Below, in pieces: positions 42,808-50,666 of a DNA stretch of 64,000 bases (positions are counted from its first letter, which is position 1; every line of letters starts with the position of its first letter). The stretch spans positions 2,542,001 through 2,606,000 of the forward strand of contig NZ_CP090177.1 of assembly GCF_042214795.1 (NCBI RefSeq), written 5' to 3'. Made by a program: the position numbers and the translations under genes. Source of the stretch: Arcobacter iocasae. Its GTDB lineage: Bacteria; Campylobacterota; Campylobacteria; Campylobacterales; Arcobacteraceae. The notes under the pieces are model-generated. The model had not been told where the DNA came from, did not search any database, and saw only the letters and a program-made list of their open reading frames with translations.

Positions 42808-45168
42808 TTATCTCATTGTTTTATATGTTCTTGCTTTATATGAATCAACTTCTATGATTGATTGTTTAAGCTTATTGGCTTTTTTTAATTTTGATAATTC
42901 ATCTTTATCAATAATACCTTTTTCTAAAGCTTCTTCAAACATATTTTCTAAAGACTCTTTTTTAATATCACTATTTTTAACTGCAAGTTTAATTTTTATA
43001 AATGCTGGTTTTGTTTCATTGTTTAATTCAATAGCTTTTTCTAAGATATTTAATCTATCTTTTGCATCACTTGATACAAATACACTTGAAGTTAACTCTT
43101 TTAGATATGCTTCATTTTTTAGATTATTTACAATCTTTTCATTTAATTTATCTGGTGATTTTACACTTAAGGGATTTAGTCTTACAAGTGGCAATAAAAC
43201 TTTTAGCATAGGAAGATTATATAAGATATTCTCTTTTGCTTTTTGAATCTCTTCAAAGGCATAGTTACATACATAATTAACTAAATCTTTATCTTCTTCT
43301 TTAGGATTATTATCAAACTCTCTAAGCGTCGCAGTTATTAAATACATATATGAAAGCATATCCCCAAATCTAGCAGAGATGTTTTCTCTTTTTTTAAGAG
43401 CTGGTCCTAAAAGAGCAAGGGCTGTATTACTCAATAATGTAAACTCTGAACTTGCCCAAACAAGTTTTTGTTTGTATCTTTTGAAATTTCCTTGTGTTTT
43501 TAAGAAATATCCCCTTGTGAAATAACAAGTAATAGTTTTAGCAAAAGCTTTAACTACAAGTTTTATATGAGAAAAAAATGCTTCATCAAAAGCTTCCACA
43601 TCATTTTTATTTAAAGCTTGTATCTCTTTATAAATATAAGGATGTGATTTAATTAATCCTTGTCCAAATTGCATCAAATTTCTAGTAAGAATATTTGCAC
43701 CTTCAACAGTAATAGAAATAGGAAGAGCAAAATATGCATGGGCTAATAGATTTTTTTCACCCCTTATAATTCCACTTCCTCCTACTACATCCATAGAGTC
43801 ATTTATCACTTCTCTAAATTTTTCTGTTGCATGGTATTTCATAACAGAATTGATAACTCCTGGTCTTACTCCATTATCTATTGCATCAAGGGTATAGTTT
43901 CTTGATGCATTTAACATATAAGTAAAGGCTGCAATTTTTGCAATTTTTTCTTCAACACCTTCAAATCTATCAATACTAAGACCAAATTGTTCTCTAATTT
44001 GTGAATATGAAGATACTACTTTAAGGGCAAATTTACTTCCTCCTAAAGAGACACTTGGAAGTGATATTCCTCTTCCAATTGAGAGTGATTCAACTAGCAT
44101 TTGCCAACCAAGTCCTATACCATCAATTCCTCCAATAATATCGTCAATTTCGATAACAACATCTTTACCAAATAAAGGAGAGTTTACAAATGGAATACCA
44201 AGTGGATCATGGCGTCTTGAATTATCTATTCCTTTTAATTTAGAATCAAGTAATCCAAATGTAATACCTAAATCTTTCTTTTCACCTAATATTTGCTCTG
44301 GGTCATGAAGTTGAAAAGCAATACCTATAAGAGTCGCAATATTTCCTAAGGTTATATATCGTTTTTCAAAATTCAGTTTGATTTTGATTTTTTTATCTTC
44401 ATCTTTAAATATAACACCACTTGAAGTGATTGAAGTCGCATCACTTCCTGCATTTGGTTCAGTTAGTCCAAAACAAGGAACTTGTCTTCCATTTGCTAAG
44501 TCTTCAAGATATCTATCTTTTTGGACTTGTGTTCCATATTTTAAAATCAACTCAGCAGGTCCAAGAGAGTTTGGAACCATAATAGTGATAGCTAATACTT
44601 GTGAGCGAGTAACAAGTTTTTCTATTACATGGGAATGGGCAGTTGCAGAAAATCCTAAACCACCATACTCTTTTGGAATAATCATTCCAAAAAACTTTTT
44701 ATCTTTTATAAACTTCCAAACATCAGGTCTTAAATCTCTATCTTGAAATATTTCCCAATCTGTTGTCATAGAACACAGTTCATTTACTTCATTATCTATA
44801 AAATCTTGCTCTTCTTTTGTAAGTTTTGTAACATACTCTTCTTTTATTCTTTTGAAGTTTATATCTGCTTTAAAATAATCAGATTCAACCCAATTTGTTC
44901 CAGCTTGAAGGGCTGCTTCTTCTGTAGCAGATATTTTTGGTAATAATCCTTTTTTCATAATAAACTTAACTAAAGGAGAAGTAATAATCTTTATTCTATT
45001 TTTTTGTATTATAAAGGTTACTGCTAAAATGGCAAATATAACCCAAAATAAAATATTTGTATCAAAAAATATTAGTGAATATACACCAATAAAACCAAAC
45101 CATAAAATCAATGGATATGAAAAATATCCAAAAATAATAAGTATAAGTACAAATGCTAATGCTTCCAT
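42808..45168 (-). CDS. fadE: Acyl-CoA dehydrogenase FadE
   Basis: A 786-residue FadE-type acyl-CoA dehydrogenase. Two N-terminal membrane segments (LIIFGYFSYPLILWFGFIG and NILFWVIFAILAVTFII) precede the catalytic region, with FGLTEPNAGSDATS, IEKLVTRSQ and the C-terminal VEGANILTRNLM. The extended length, compared with about 380 for standard acyl-CoA dehydrogenases, is typical of FadE. It oxidises acyl-CoA to trans-2-enoyl-CoA using FAD. Its start overlaps the end of fadJ by 13 bases. Confidence 0.93.
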   Translation of the reverse strand: MEALAFVLILIIFGYFSYPLILWFGFIGVYSLIFFDTNILFWVIFAILAVTFIIQKNRIKIITSPLVKFIMKKGLLPKISATEEAALQAGTNWVESDYFKADINFKRIKEEYVTKLTKEEQDFIDNEVNELCSMTTDWEIFQDRDLRPDVWKFIKDKKFFGMIIPKEYGGLGFSATAHSHVIEKLVTRSQVLAITIMVPNSLGPAELILKYGTQVQKDRYLEDLANGRQVPCFGLTEPNAGSDATSITSSGVIFKDEDKKIKIKLNFEKRYITLGNIATLIGIAFQLHDPEQILGEKKDLGITFGLLDSKLKGIDNSRRHDPLGIPFVNSPLFGKDVVIEIDDIIGGIDGIGLGWQMLVESLSIGRGISLPSVSLGGSKFALKVVSSYSQIREQFGLSIDRFEGVEEKIAKIAAFTYMLNASRNYTLDAIDNGVRPGVINSVMKYHATEKFREVINDSMDVVGGSGIIRGEKNLLAHAYFALPISITVEGANILTRNLMQFGQGLIKSHPYIYKEIQALNKNDVEAFDEAFFSHIKLVVKAFAKTITCYFTRGYFLKTQGNFKRYKQKLVWASSEFTLLSNTALALLGPALKKRENISARFGDMLSYMYLITATLREFDNNPKEEDKDLVNYVCNYAFEEIQKAKENILYNLPMLKVLLPLVRLNPLSVKSPDKLNEKIVNNLKNEAYLKELTSSVFVSSDAKDRLNILEKAIELNNETKPAFIKIKLAVKNSDIKKESLENMFEEALEKGIIDKDELSKLKKANKLKQSIIEVDSYKARTYKTMR

Positions 45169-47276
45169 AATTCTTCCCCTGTTTTAAAATCTTTATTCTC
45201 TTTATTTAATTTTTCTAATAATAAACTTGGTTTAAATCTTTCGCCAAAAATTTTTTCATATTTTTTTAGTTCATCTACAACATATGAAATTCCCATGTCA
45301 TTTGCATAGGCACAAATCCCACCTTTATATGGAGGAAAACCAGTACCTGTAATCATAGCAAAATCTATAATTTTTGGGTCATTTACAATACCTTCTTCCA
45401 AACATCTTGAGGCTTCATTTACCATAATAAACATACATCGTTCAATTATTTCTTTTTCATTAAATGCCTTTTTATTTGTTGAAAGTAGTTTTGTAACTTC
45501 ATCATTTACTTCCAAATTTTTTGAACTATATAAATAAAATCCTTTTTTATTCTTTTTACCTAATAGTTTTAAATCCTTATAAACCTTTGTAAGGATTGGA
45601 GCAATAGCCATTCGTGAACCATATGATTCATTTAATATACTTGCTACTTTAAAACCAATATCAATACCAACCGTATCTGCTAAAGTAAAAGGTCCCATTG
45701 GTAAACCAAAATCTTTTAGAATCTTATCTATTGTTTTTATATCAGAACCCTCTTCAAGAATAAAAGCAGCTTCATTTAAATATGGAAGTAAAATACGATT
45801 TACAATAAATCCTGCACAATCTCCTACTACTATTGGAGTTTTTCCACAAGAAGTCAATAACTCAATCACCCGATTTATAGTCTTCTTAGATGTATGTGAT
45901 GATGGAATTACTTCAACTAAGGGCATAATATTTACAGGATTAAAAAAATGAATTCCTATAAAATTCTTTTTATTTTTAAGTTCACTTCCAAGTTTTTCTA
46001 TGGAAATAGAAGAGGTATTTGTCGCAATTATTGAGTCTTTATCAAGTACATTTTCAAGCTCATAAAAGGCTTCTTTTTTTGCTTTTTCATCTTCTATAAT
46101 AGCTTCAAGAGCAAGTTGAGTTTGCCCTAAGCCATTAAATTTATCTGTGTATGAGATTTTATTTAATTTAAAATCAACTTTATTTTGACTCATGCTTCTT
46201 CTTTTTATAGAACTATCATAGAGTTTTGCCACATCACTTATGATGTCATGGGCTTGTTCTATTTTTCTTATTTTGATTCTTATATCACTTAAAAATTTGC
46301 TAAATAACCAAATAATTCCTTTTCCCATTACTCCATTTCCTAAAACTGCTACATTTGAAATTGGAGTTTGTGTTTTTTCGTAATTTTTATTTAGTTTTTC
46401 AAACATGAAAAAAAGTTCTATCATATACTTAGACTCTTTTGTTGCTGCTAGCTGTGAAAAAGCTCTGGCTTCTATATCAATTCCTTTTTCAAAGCTTTCA
46501 ATAAAAGTATTTTGTATAACTTCTAAAGCAGTATACGGTGCTTTAAAATCTCTATTTACTTTTTTCTCTATTCCTTGTAATGATTTTTTGTAAATGTATG
46601 CTCTTGTGAAAGAAAATTTTTCCATAAAATTATTTACAAAAGGTAGTTTTTTTCTTTGAACTTTGTTTTCAAGAACTTTTGTAATAAACTCTTTTAACTT
46701 AAACTCTTTTTGTCCATTATCAAATATTTCATCCACAAGTCCCATTTTTAATGCTTTTTTAGCATCATGGTTTTTACCCGTTAAAATCATCTCAAGGGCA
46801 GTTATAAGCCCTACAAGTTTTGGGGCTCTTTGTGTTCCCCCAAGACCTGGGAAAAATCCAAGTTTTATCTCAGGAAAGGCTAATTTTGTTTTTTCATTTG
46901 TAGTAGCAACTCTATATTTACAACATAAAGCAAGTTCTAAACCTCCACCCATACAAGCTCCATTGATATAGGCTATTGTTGGTATACTTAAGGCTTCTAG
47001 TTTATTTAAGATATTATCACCTTTTGTGATTTGCTCATAAACTTCTTCTTCTGTACTCATAGCCTCTATCTCTTTAATATCAGCACCTGCAATAAAAATT
47101 GAAGGTTTTGCACTATCAATAATAAGTGCTTTTATCTCTTTGTTTTGTTTTATTTCATCTAATGCACTATCCAGTTCGCTTAATACTTCAAAAGATAACT
47201 TATTTGCTTTTGAATTTTTTAAATCAAAGGTTAGTGTCGCAATATTATTTGTTATTTCTAAAATTAAATTATTCAT
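45156..47276 (-). CDS. fadJ: Fatty-acid oxidation complex alpha subunit FadJ
   Basis: A 706-residue bifunctional enzyme. The N-terminal crotonase domain (IAGADIKEIEAMS, YINGACMGGGLELAL, GFFPGLGGTQRAPKL) hydrates enoyl-CoA. The NAD-binding domain (VAVLGNGVMGKGIIWL) and C-terminal dehydrogenase domain (GIHFFNPVNIMPLVEVI, GFIVNRILLPYLNEA) oxidise the 3-hydroxyacyl-CoA. It starts at ATG 47276 behind GGAGGTATAA; upstream in-frame codons belong to the fadI region. Gene order I-J-E matches the anaerobic/alternative fadIJ arrangement. Confidence 0.94.
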   Translation of the reverse strand: MNNLILEITNNIATLTFDLKNSKANKLSFEVLSELDSALDEIKQNKEIKALIIDSAKPSIFIAGADIKEIEAMSTEEEVYEQITKGDNILNKLEALSIPTIAYINGACMGGGLELALCCKYRVATTNEKTKLAFPEIKLGFFPGLGGTQRAPKLVGLITALEMILTGKNHDAKKALKMGLVDEIFDNGQKEFKLKEFITKVLENKVQRKKLPFVNNFMEKFSFTRAYIYKKSLQGIEKKVNRDFKAPYTALEVIQNTFIESFEKGIDIEARAFSQLAATKESKYMIELFFMFEKLNKNYEKTQTPISNVAVLGNGVMGKGIIWLFSKFLSDIRIKIRKIEQAHDIISDVAKLYDSSIKRRSMSQNKVDFKLNKISYTDKFNGLGQTQLALEAIIEDEKAKKEAFYELENVLDKDSIIATNTSSISIEKLGSELKNKKNFIGIHFFNPVNIMPLVEVIPSSHTSKKTINRVIELLTSCGKTPIVVGDCAGFIVNRILLPYLNEAAFILEEGSDIKTIDKILKDFGLPMGPFTLADTVGIDIGFKVASILNESYGSRMAIAPILTKVYKDLKLLGKKNKKGFYLYSSKNLEVNDEVTKLLSTNKKAFNEKEIIERCMFIMVNEASRCLEEGIVNDPKIIDFAMITGTGFPPYKGGICAYANDMGISYVVDELKKYEKIFGERFKPSLLLEKLNKENKDFKTGEELWKH

Positions 47277-47277
47277 T

Positions 47278-48549
47278 TTATACCTCCAATAAAAAACTTG
47301 CACCTTGACCACCACCAACACAAAGTGTAGCAAGACCAGTTTTTAAACCTTTTCTTTTTAATTCTTTTATTGTATGAAGTACAATTCTAGCTCCACTCAT
47401 ACCAACTGGATGTCCAATTGCAATTGCTCCACCATTTACATTTAATATCTCTTCATTTATTTCACCAAGGGGGTCACTATTAAATTCTTTTTTGCAAAAA
47501 CTTTTTGATTTAAAAGCTTCAAGGTTTGCAATAACTTGTGCTGCAAAGGCTTCATTTAGTTCTATTAAATCTATATCTTTTAATGTTGTGCCTGTTTTAT
47601 TAAAAAGTTTTTTGGTAGCAAAGATTGGACCTAAACCCATTTTGTGAGCATCTAGACCTGCATAGGCATAATCTTTTATAAAACCAATTGGCTCAAGACC
47701 TAATTCTTTTGCTTTTGATTCAGTACAAAGTATCATCATACAAGCACCATCAGAAACTTGAGAAGAGTTTCCAGCTGTTACAGTTCCATTTCTATCAAAT
47801 ATTGGTTTTAGTTTGCTTAGTGCTTCAATTGTTTGGTTAAATCTTATTCCATCATCATCTTGGATTGAAGAATCCTTTGTCATGATAGGGTGTATTTCAT
47901 CATTTAAAATTCCACTTTCTATTGCTTTTTGTGCTTTTAGGTGTGATTGAAGTGCATATTCATCTTGGGCTTGTCGACTAATTTTAAACTCATTTGCCAA
48001 ATTTTCGGCAGTGATTCCCATTATTTTCCCAGAAATCGGGTCAGTTAATCCCGAAATTAATCCAATGGTAGGTTTTAAAAAACTAAGTCGAAAAGTTGTA
48101 AGAAGGTTTAACTTAGCAGATGCAGTTTTTGCATAGGTAAATTTTGTCATAAAATCTTTGAATTGATTTGAAAATAGTAAGGGAATATTACTCATGGATT
48201 CAACTCCACCAGCTAGATATATTTCCCCTTGATTTGTATATATTTTTTCTATAGCACTAGATAGGGCTTGCATACCAGAAGCGCAGTTTCTATGAACTGT
48301 ATAAGCAATGGTTTTTTTAGGAAACCCAGCTCTCATAGCTAGAACTCTTGCAATATTTGCTGCATTTGCTGGTTGGGCAACATTTCCAATAATAACTTCA
48401 TCAAAATCATCATAAGGAATATTGTTTCTAAGAACTAACTCTTTTGCAATAATAGCTCCTAAGCTATCTGCTCCCACATGATTTAGTTTGCCATTTGCTT
48501 TTGCAACTGGGCTTCTTAATCCATCAATTATTGCTATTCTTTCATTCAT
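47278..48549 (-). CDS. fadI: Acetyl-CoA C-acyltransferase (thiolase) FadI
   Basis: A 423-residue thiolase. The nucleophilic cysteine is in VHRNCASGMQALSSA and the other catalytic residues are in NEAFAAQVIA, GGAIAIGHPVGMSGAR and LCVGGGQGASF. It cleaves 3-ketoacyl-CoA to acetyl-CoA and a shortened acyl-CoA, and pairs with FadJ encoded immediately downstream. At 423 residues it is closer to FadI than to FadA in length. Confidence 0.93.
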   Translation of the reverse strand: MNERIAIIDGLRSPVAKANGKLNHVGADSLGAIIAKELVLRNNIPYDDFDEVIIGNVAQPANAANIARVLAMRAGFPKKTIAYTVHRNCASGMQALSSAIEKIYTNQGEIYLAGGVESMSNIPLLFSNQFKDFMTKFTYAKTASAKLNLLTTFRLSFLKPTIGLISGLTDPISGKIMGITAENLANEFKISRQAQDEYALQSHLKAQKAIESGILNDEIHPIMTKDSSIQDDDGIRFNQTIEALSKLKPIFDRNGTVTAGNSSQVSDGACMMILCTESKAKELGLEPIGFIKDYAYAGLDAHKMGLGPIFATKKLFNKTGTTLKDIDLIELNEAFAAQVIANLEAFKSKSFCKKEFNSDPLGEINEEILNVNGGAIAIGHPVGMSGARIVLHTIKELKRKGLKTGLATLCVGGGQGASFLLEV

Positions 48550-48558
48550 TTTAAGCTC

Positions 48559-50280
48559 CTAATACATACTTTGGATTTCATCTTTATATTTTACTTCAAT
48601 AGCTTCCCTACAAACTTTCATAGAAGGAGTCAATTCTCCACCTTCTATAGTAGCACTGTTTGTTATAAGTTTGAACTTTATAATTTTCTCCCATTTGTTT
48701 AATTTATTATTTAATATATCTATATGCTTTTGTATAGCTTGATGTATTCTTGTTTGATTGTAGTATTCTTCTATTGTTAGGTTATTTGTTTTTTTGTATT
48801 GTTCATATTTTTCTTGATCTACAAAAAGTAGGGCAGTTGTATATTTTTTATTATTTGAGATTAATACTGCAAACTCTATGTATTTGTTTTTTGATAACTC
48901 TTGTTCAATTGGAATTGCATTTACATACTCTCCAGTAGAAGTTTTAAATATATCTTTTATTCTACTTTTTATGTAAATATATCCATCTTCATCTATAGTG
49001 GCAACATCACCTGTGTGAAGCCAACCATTTTTATCAATTGTTTTTTTAGTTAGTTCTTCATTATTTAAATAACCTTTCATCAAAGAAGGTCCTTTTACTA
49101 AAAGTTCATCATTTTCAATCTTAACTTCTGCCGTTGGCATTGCTTTACCAGAAGTACCCACACGATTTGCCCCAGGATAATTTGTAGAAATAACTGGGGA
49201 AAACTCAGTCATACCATATCCTTGATATAGTGGAACTCCAATATTTAAGAAAAATTGATAGATGTTTTTTTCTAAAGGAGCACCTCCTGAGACTAACCAC
49301 TTGATTCTTCCACCAAATATTTCTCTAAATTTTGAATAAACAAGTTTGTTAAAAAGTTTAAATAAGATTGAGTCTTTATTTATATTCTCTTTTAGTGCAT
49401 AGTGAAAAGCAAAAGAAGCAATGATTCTACTAATAAAAGGTTTATCAGATATATTTGTTTTTATTTTGTAATATATTTTTTCTAAAAGTCTTGGTACTAC
49501 AGTCATCATTGTTGGACGGACTGTTTTCATCAAAGTTGCTACATTTGTAATATCATCTATAAAGTAAATAGAAACACCCCTTGAAATATAATAACTCATA
49601 ACAGCTCTTTCAAAAATATGAGCAAGGGGAAGTATTGATAAAATGACTTCTTTTTTATCTAATTGAATTAACTCGTTTATATCTTTTACTTGGGAAATTA
49701 TATTTTTATGACTTAGAATAACACCTTTGGGATCACCCGTATTTCCACTTGTATATACAATAGAAAATATATCCTCTTCTTTTGGTTTATGCTCTACATA
49801 TTCAAGTCTATTACAAATCTCTTTTCCCATAACTATTATTTCATCTAAGTTGTAGTAGTTTTTCTCTTTTATACAAAAATTGTGGGTGATGAAAATAATC
49901 TCTTCTTTTATGTCATTTATTCTATTTATATCATCTATAAAGATATATTTACATTGTGAATCTTTTAATTCAAAATTTAAATTTTTTGTTGAAATATTTG
50001 CAAATATTGGAACAGATATTGCTCCTAGTTGTTGAAGAGCGAAATCAAATATCAACCAAAAAGGAGATGATTTTGAAAAAATAGCAACCATAGTGCCTTT
50101 TTTTATGCCCAAGTTTTGTAAAGCAGCACATAAGCAAATTACTTTTTCTTTGAATTGCAATGCTGATATTGATTCATATTTATTATTAGCATTTATAAAG
50201 TTTAGTAAAGTAGGATTATCATATGTAGTTGTTAGATAATCAAACATTTCATTATAAGTAGAAAATCTATATGGATTCAT
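48559..50280 (-). CDS. fadD: Long-chain fatty-acid-CoA ligase (FadD-like)
   Basis: A 573-residue AMP-forming acyl-CoA synthetase. The ATP/AMP signature is FSIVYTSGNTGDPKGVILSH, followed by YQGYGMTEFSPVIST and the hinge block DGYIYIKSRIKDIFKTSTGEY. It activates free fatty acids with ATP and CoA. It is the first gene of the operon, with AAGGA before ATG 50280. It resembles the FadD/FAA1 long-chain type, but chain-length preference cannot be read from sequence. Confidence 0.92.
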   Translation of the reverse strand: MNPYRFSTYNEMFDYLTTTYDNPTLLNFINANNKYESISALQFKEKVICLCAALQNLGIKKGTMVAIFSKSSPFWLIFDFALQQLGAISVPIFANISTKNLNFELKDSQCKYIFIDDINRINDIKEEIIFITHNFCIKEKNYYNLDEIIVMGKEICNRLEYVEHKPKEEDIFSIVYTSGNTGDPKGVILSHKNIISQVKDINELIQLDKKEVILSILPLAHIFERAVMSYYISRGVSIYFIDDITNVATLMKTVRPTMMTVVPRLLEKIYYKIKTNISDKPFISRIIASFAFHYALKENINKDSILFKLFNKLVYSKFREIFGGRIKWLVSGGAPLEKNIYQFFLNIGVPLYQGYGMTEFSPVISTNYPGANRVGTSGKAMPTAEVKIENDELLVKGPSLMKGYLNNEELTKKTIDKNGWLHTGDVATIDEDGYIYIKSRIKDIFKTSTGEYVNAIPIEQELSKNKYIEFAVLISNNKKYTTALLFVDQEKYEQYKKTNNLTIEEYYNQTRIHQAIQKHIDILNNKLNKWEKIIKFKLITNSATIEGGELTPSMKVCREAIEVKYKDEIQSMY

Positions 50281-50315
50281 GACTTAATCCTTAACTAATA
50301 TAACAATATTGTATC

Positions 50316-50324
50316 ATTATAACA
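50316..50324 (-). promoter_or_regulatory. Extended -10 promoter of the fad operon
   Basis: On the minus strand TGTTATAAT is an extended -10 element about 36 bases before the fadD start codon. It is identical to the acnB element on the other side of the region. Confidence 0.6.
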
Positions 50325-50406
50325 AAAAAATAACAGAAATGTTTTAATTAATAATTATATTTAAGATGAATATAACATTTATAGTTAAAGTTGAAAATTA
50401 AGTTTA

Positions 50407-50429
50407 TATTGTACAAAAAATGTACAATA
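50407..50429. promoter_or_regulatory. TGTACA palindrome 1 (candidate operator)
   Basis: TATTGTACA and TGTACAATA are perfect nine-base inverted arms separated by five A bases. The site lies about 85 bases upstream of the fadD -10 element. The TTGTACA half-site is shared with the second palindrome near acnB, pointing to one dimeric regulator. Confidence 0.6.
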
Positions 50430-50540
50430 AGATAATTGAAGCACAAAACATAGACAAGTGTTAAAAAAACACCATAAAAAAATTAATACAATTTTAAACG
50501 CAAGAGCTTGATAAAAACCCTATAATAAGCATAGTTAAGC

Positions 50541-50572
50541 TATATATAAGTTTTTTTTGTAACTTATATATA
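50541..50572. repeat. 12-base inverted repeat upstream of acnB
   Basis: TATATATAAGTT and AACTTATATATA are perfect arms around an eight-base T-rich spacer. It lies between a possible upstream -10 (TATAAT 50521-50526) and the main acnB promoter. In RNA it would be a stable AT-only hairpin. It could be a weak terminator for transcripts from the upstream promoter, or a protein site. Confidence 0.5.
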
Positions 50573-50585
50573 CACAAATAAAACT

Positions 50586-50612
50586 TGTACAATTCATATC
50601 AGGAATTGTACA
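50586..50612. promoter_or_regulatory. TGTACA palindrome 2 (candidate operator) at acnB
   Basis: TGTACAATTC and GAATTGTACA are perfect ten-base arms around a seven-base spacer. The site ends 22 bases before the acnB -10, overlapping the -35 region, a position where a bound protein would repress or activate directly. Confidence 0.62.
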
Positions 50613-50630
50613 TTAATCCGCTTTGGTATA

Positions 50631-50639
50631 TGTTATAAT
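50631..50639 (+). promoter_or_regulatory. Extended -10 promoter of acnB
   Basis: TGTTATAAT is a perfect extended -10 element about 28 bases before the acnB start codon. AGGAG at 50656-50660 is the ribosome-binding site. Confidence 0.7.
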
Positions 50640-50666
50640 CAAATACAAATTACTTAGGAGATATAT

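Larger units (their letters stand above)
50281..50666. other. 386-base divergent regulatory region fadD/acnB
   Basis: No gene is visible here. It holds a -10 element for fadD on the minus strand, a -10 element for acnB on the plus strand, an additional TATAAT (50521-50526), two TGTACA-based palindromes and a 12-base inverted repeat, each listed separately. It is very AT-rich otherwise. An operon for fatty-acid breakdown and a TCA-cycle gene sharing such a region suggests co-ordinated control. Confidence 0.7.

Noticed and set aside
42854..43246. 130-codon open frame antisense to fadE
   Set aside because: It is opposite a conserved enzyme domain, has no ribosome-binding site and a composition typical of antisense shadows in AT-rich genes.
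44378..44746. 122-codon open frame antisense to fadE
   Set aside because: It lies fully opposite the catalytic part of fadE, with no homology or start signal.
47277..47333. 19-codon N-terminal extension of fadJ
   Set aside because: It reads into fadI and lacks similarity to the family; GGAGG lies before ATG 47276.
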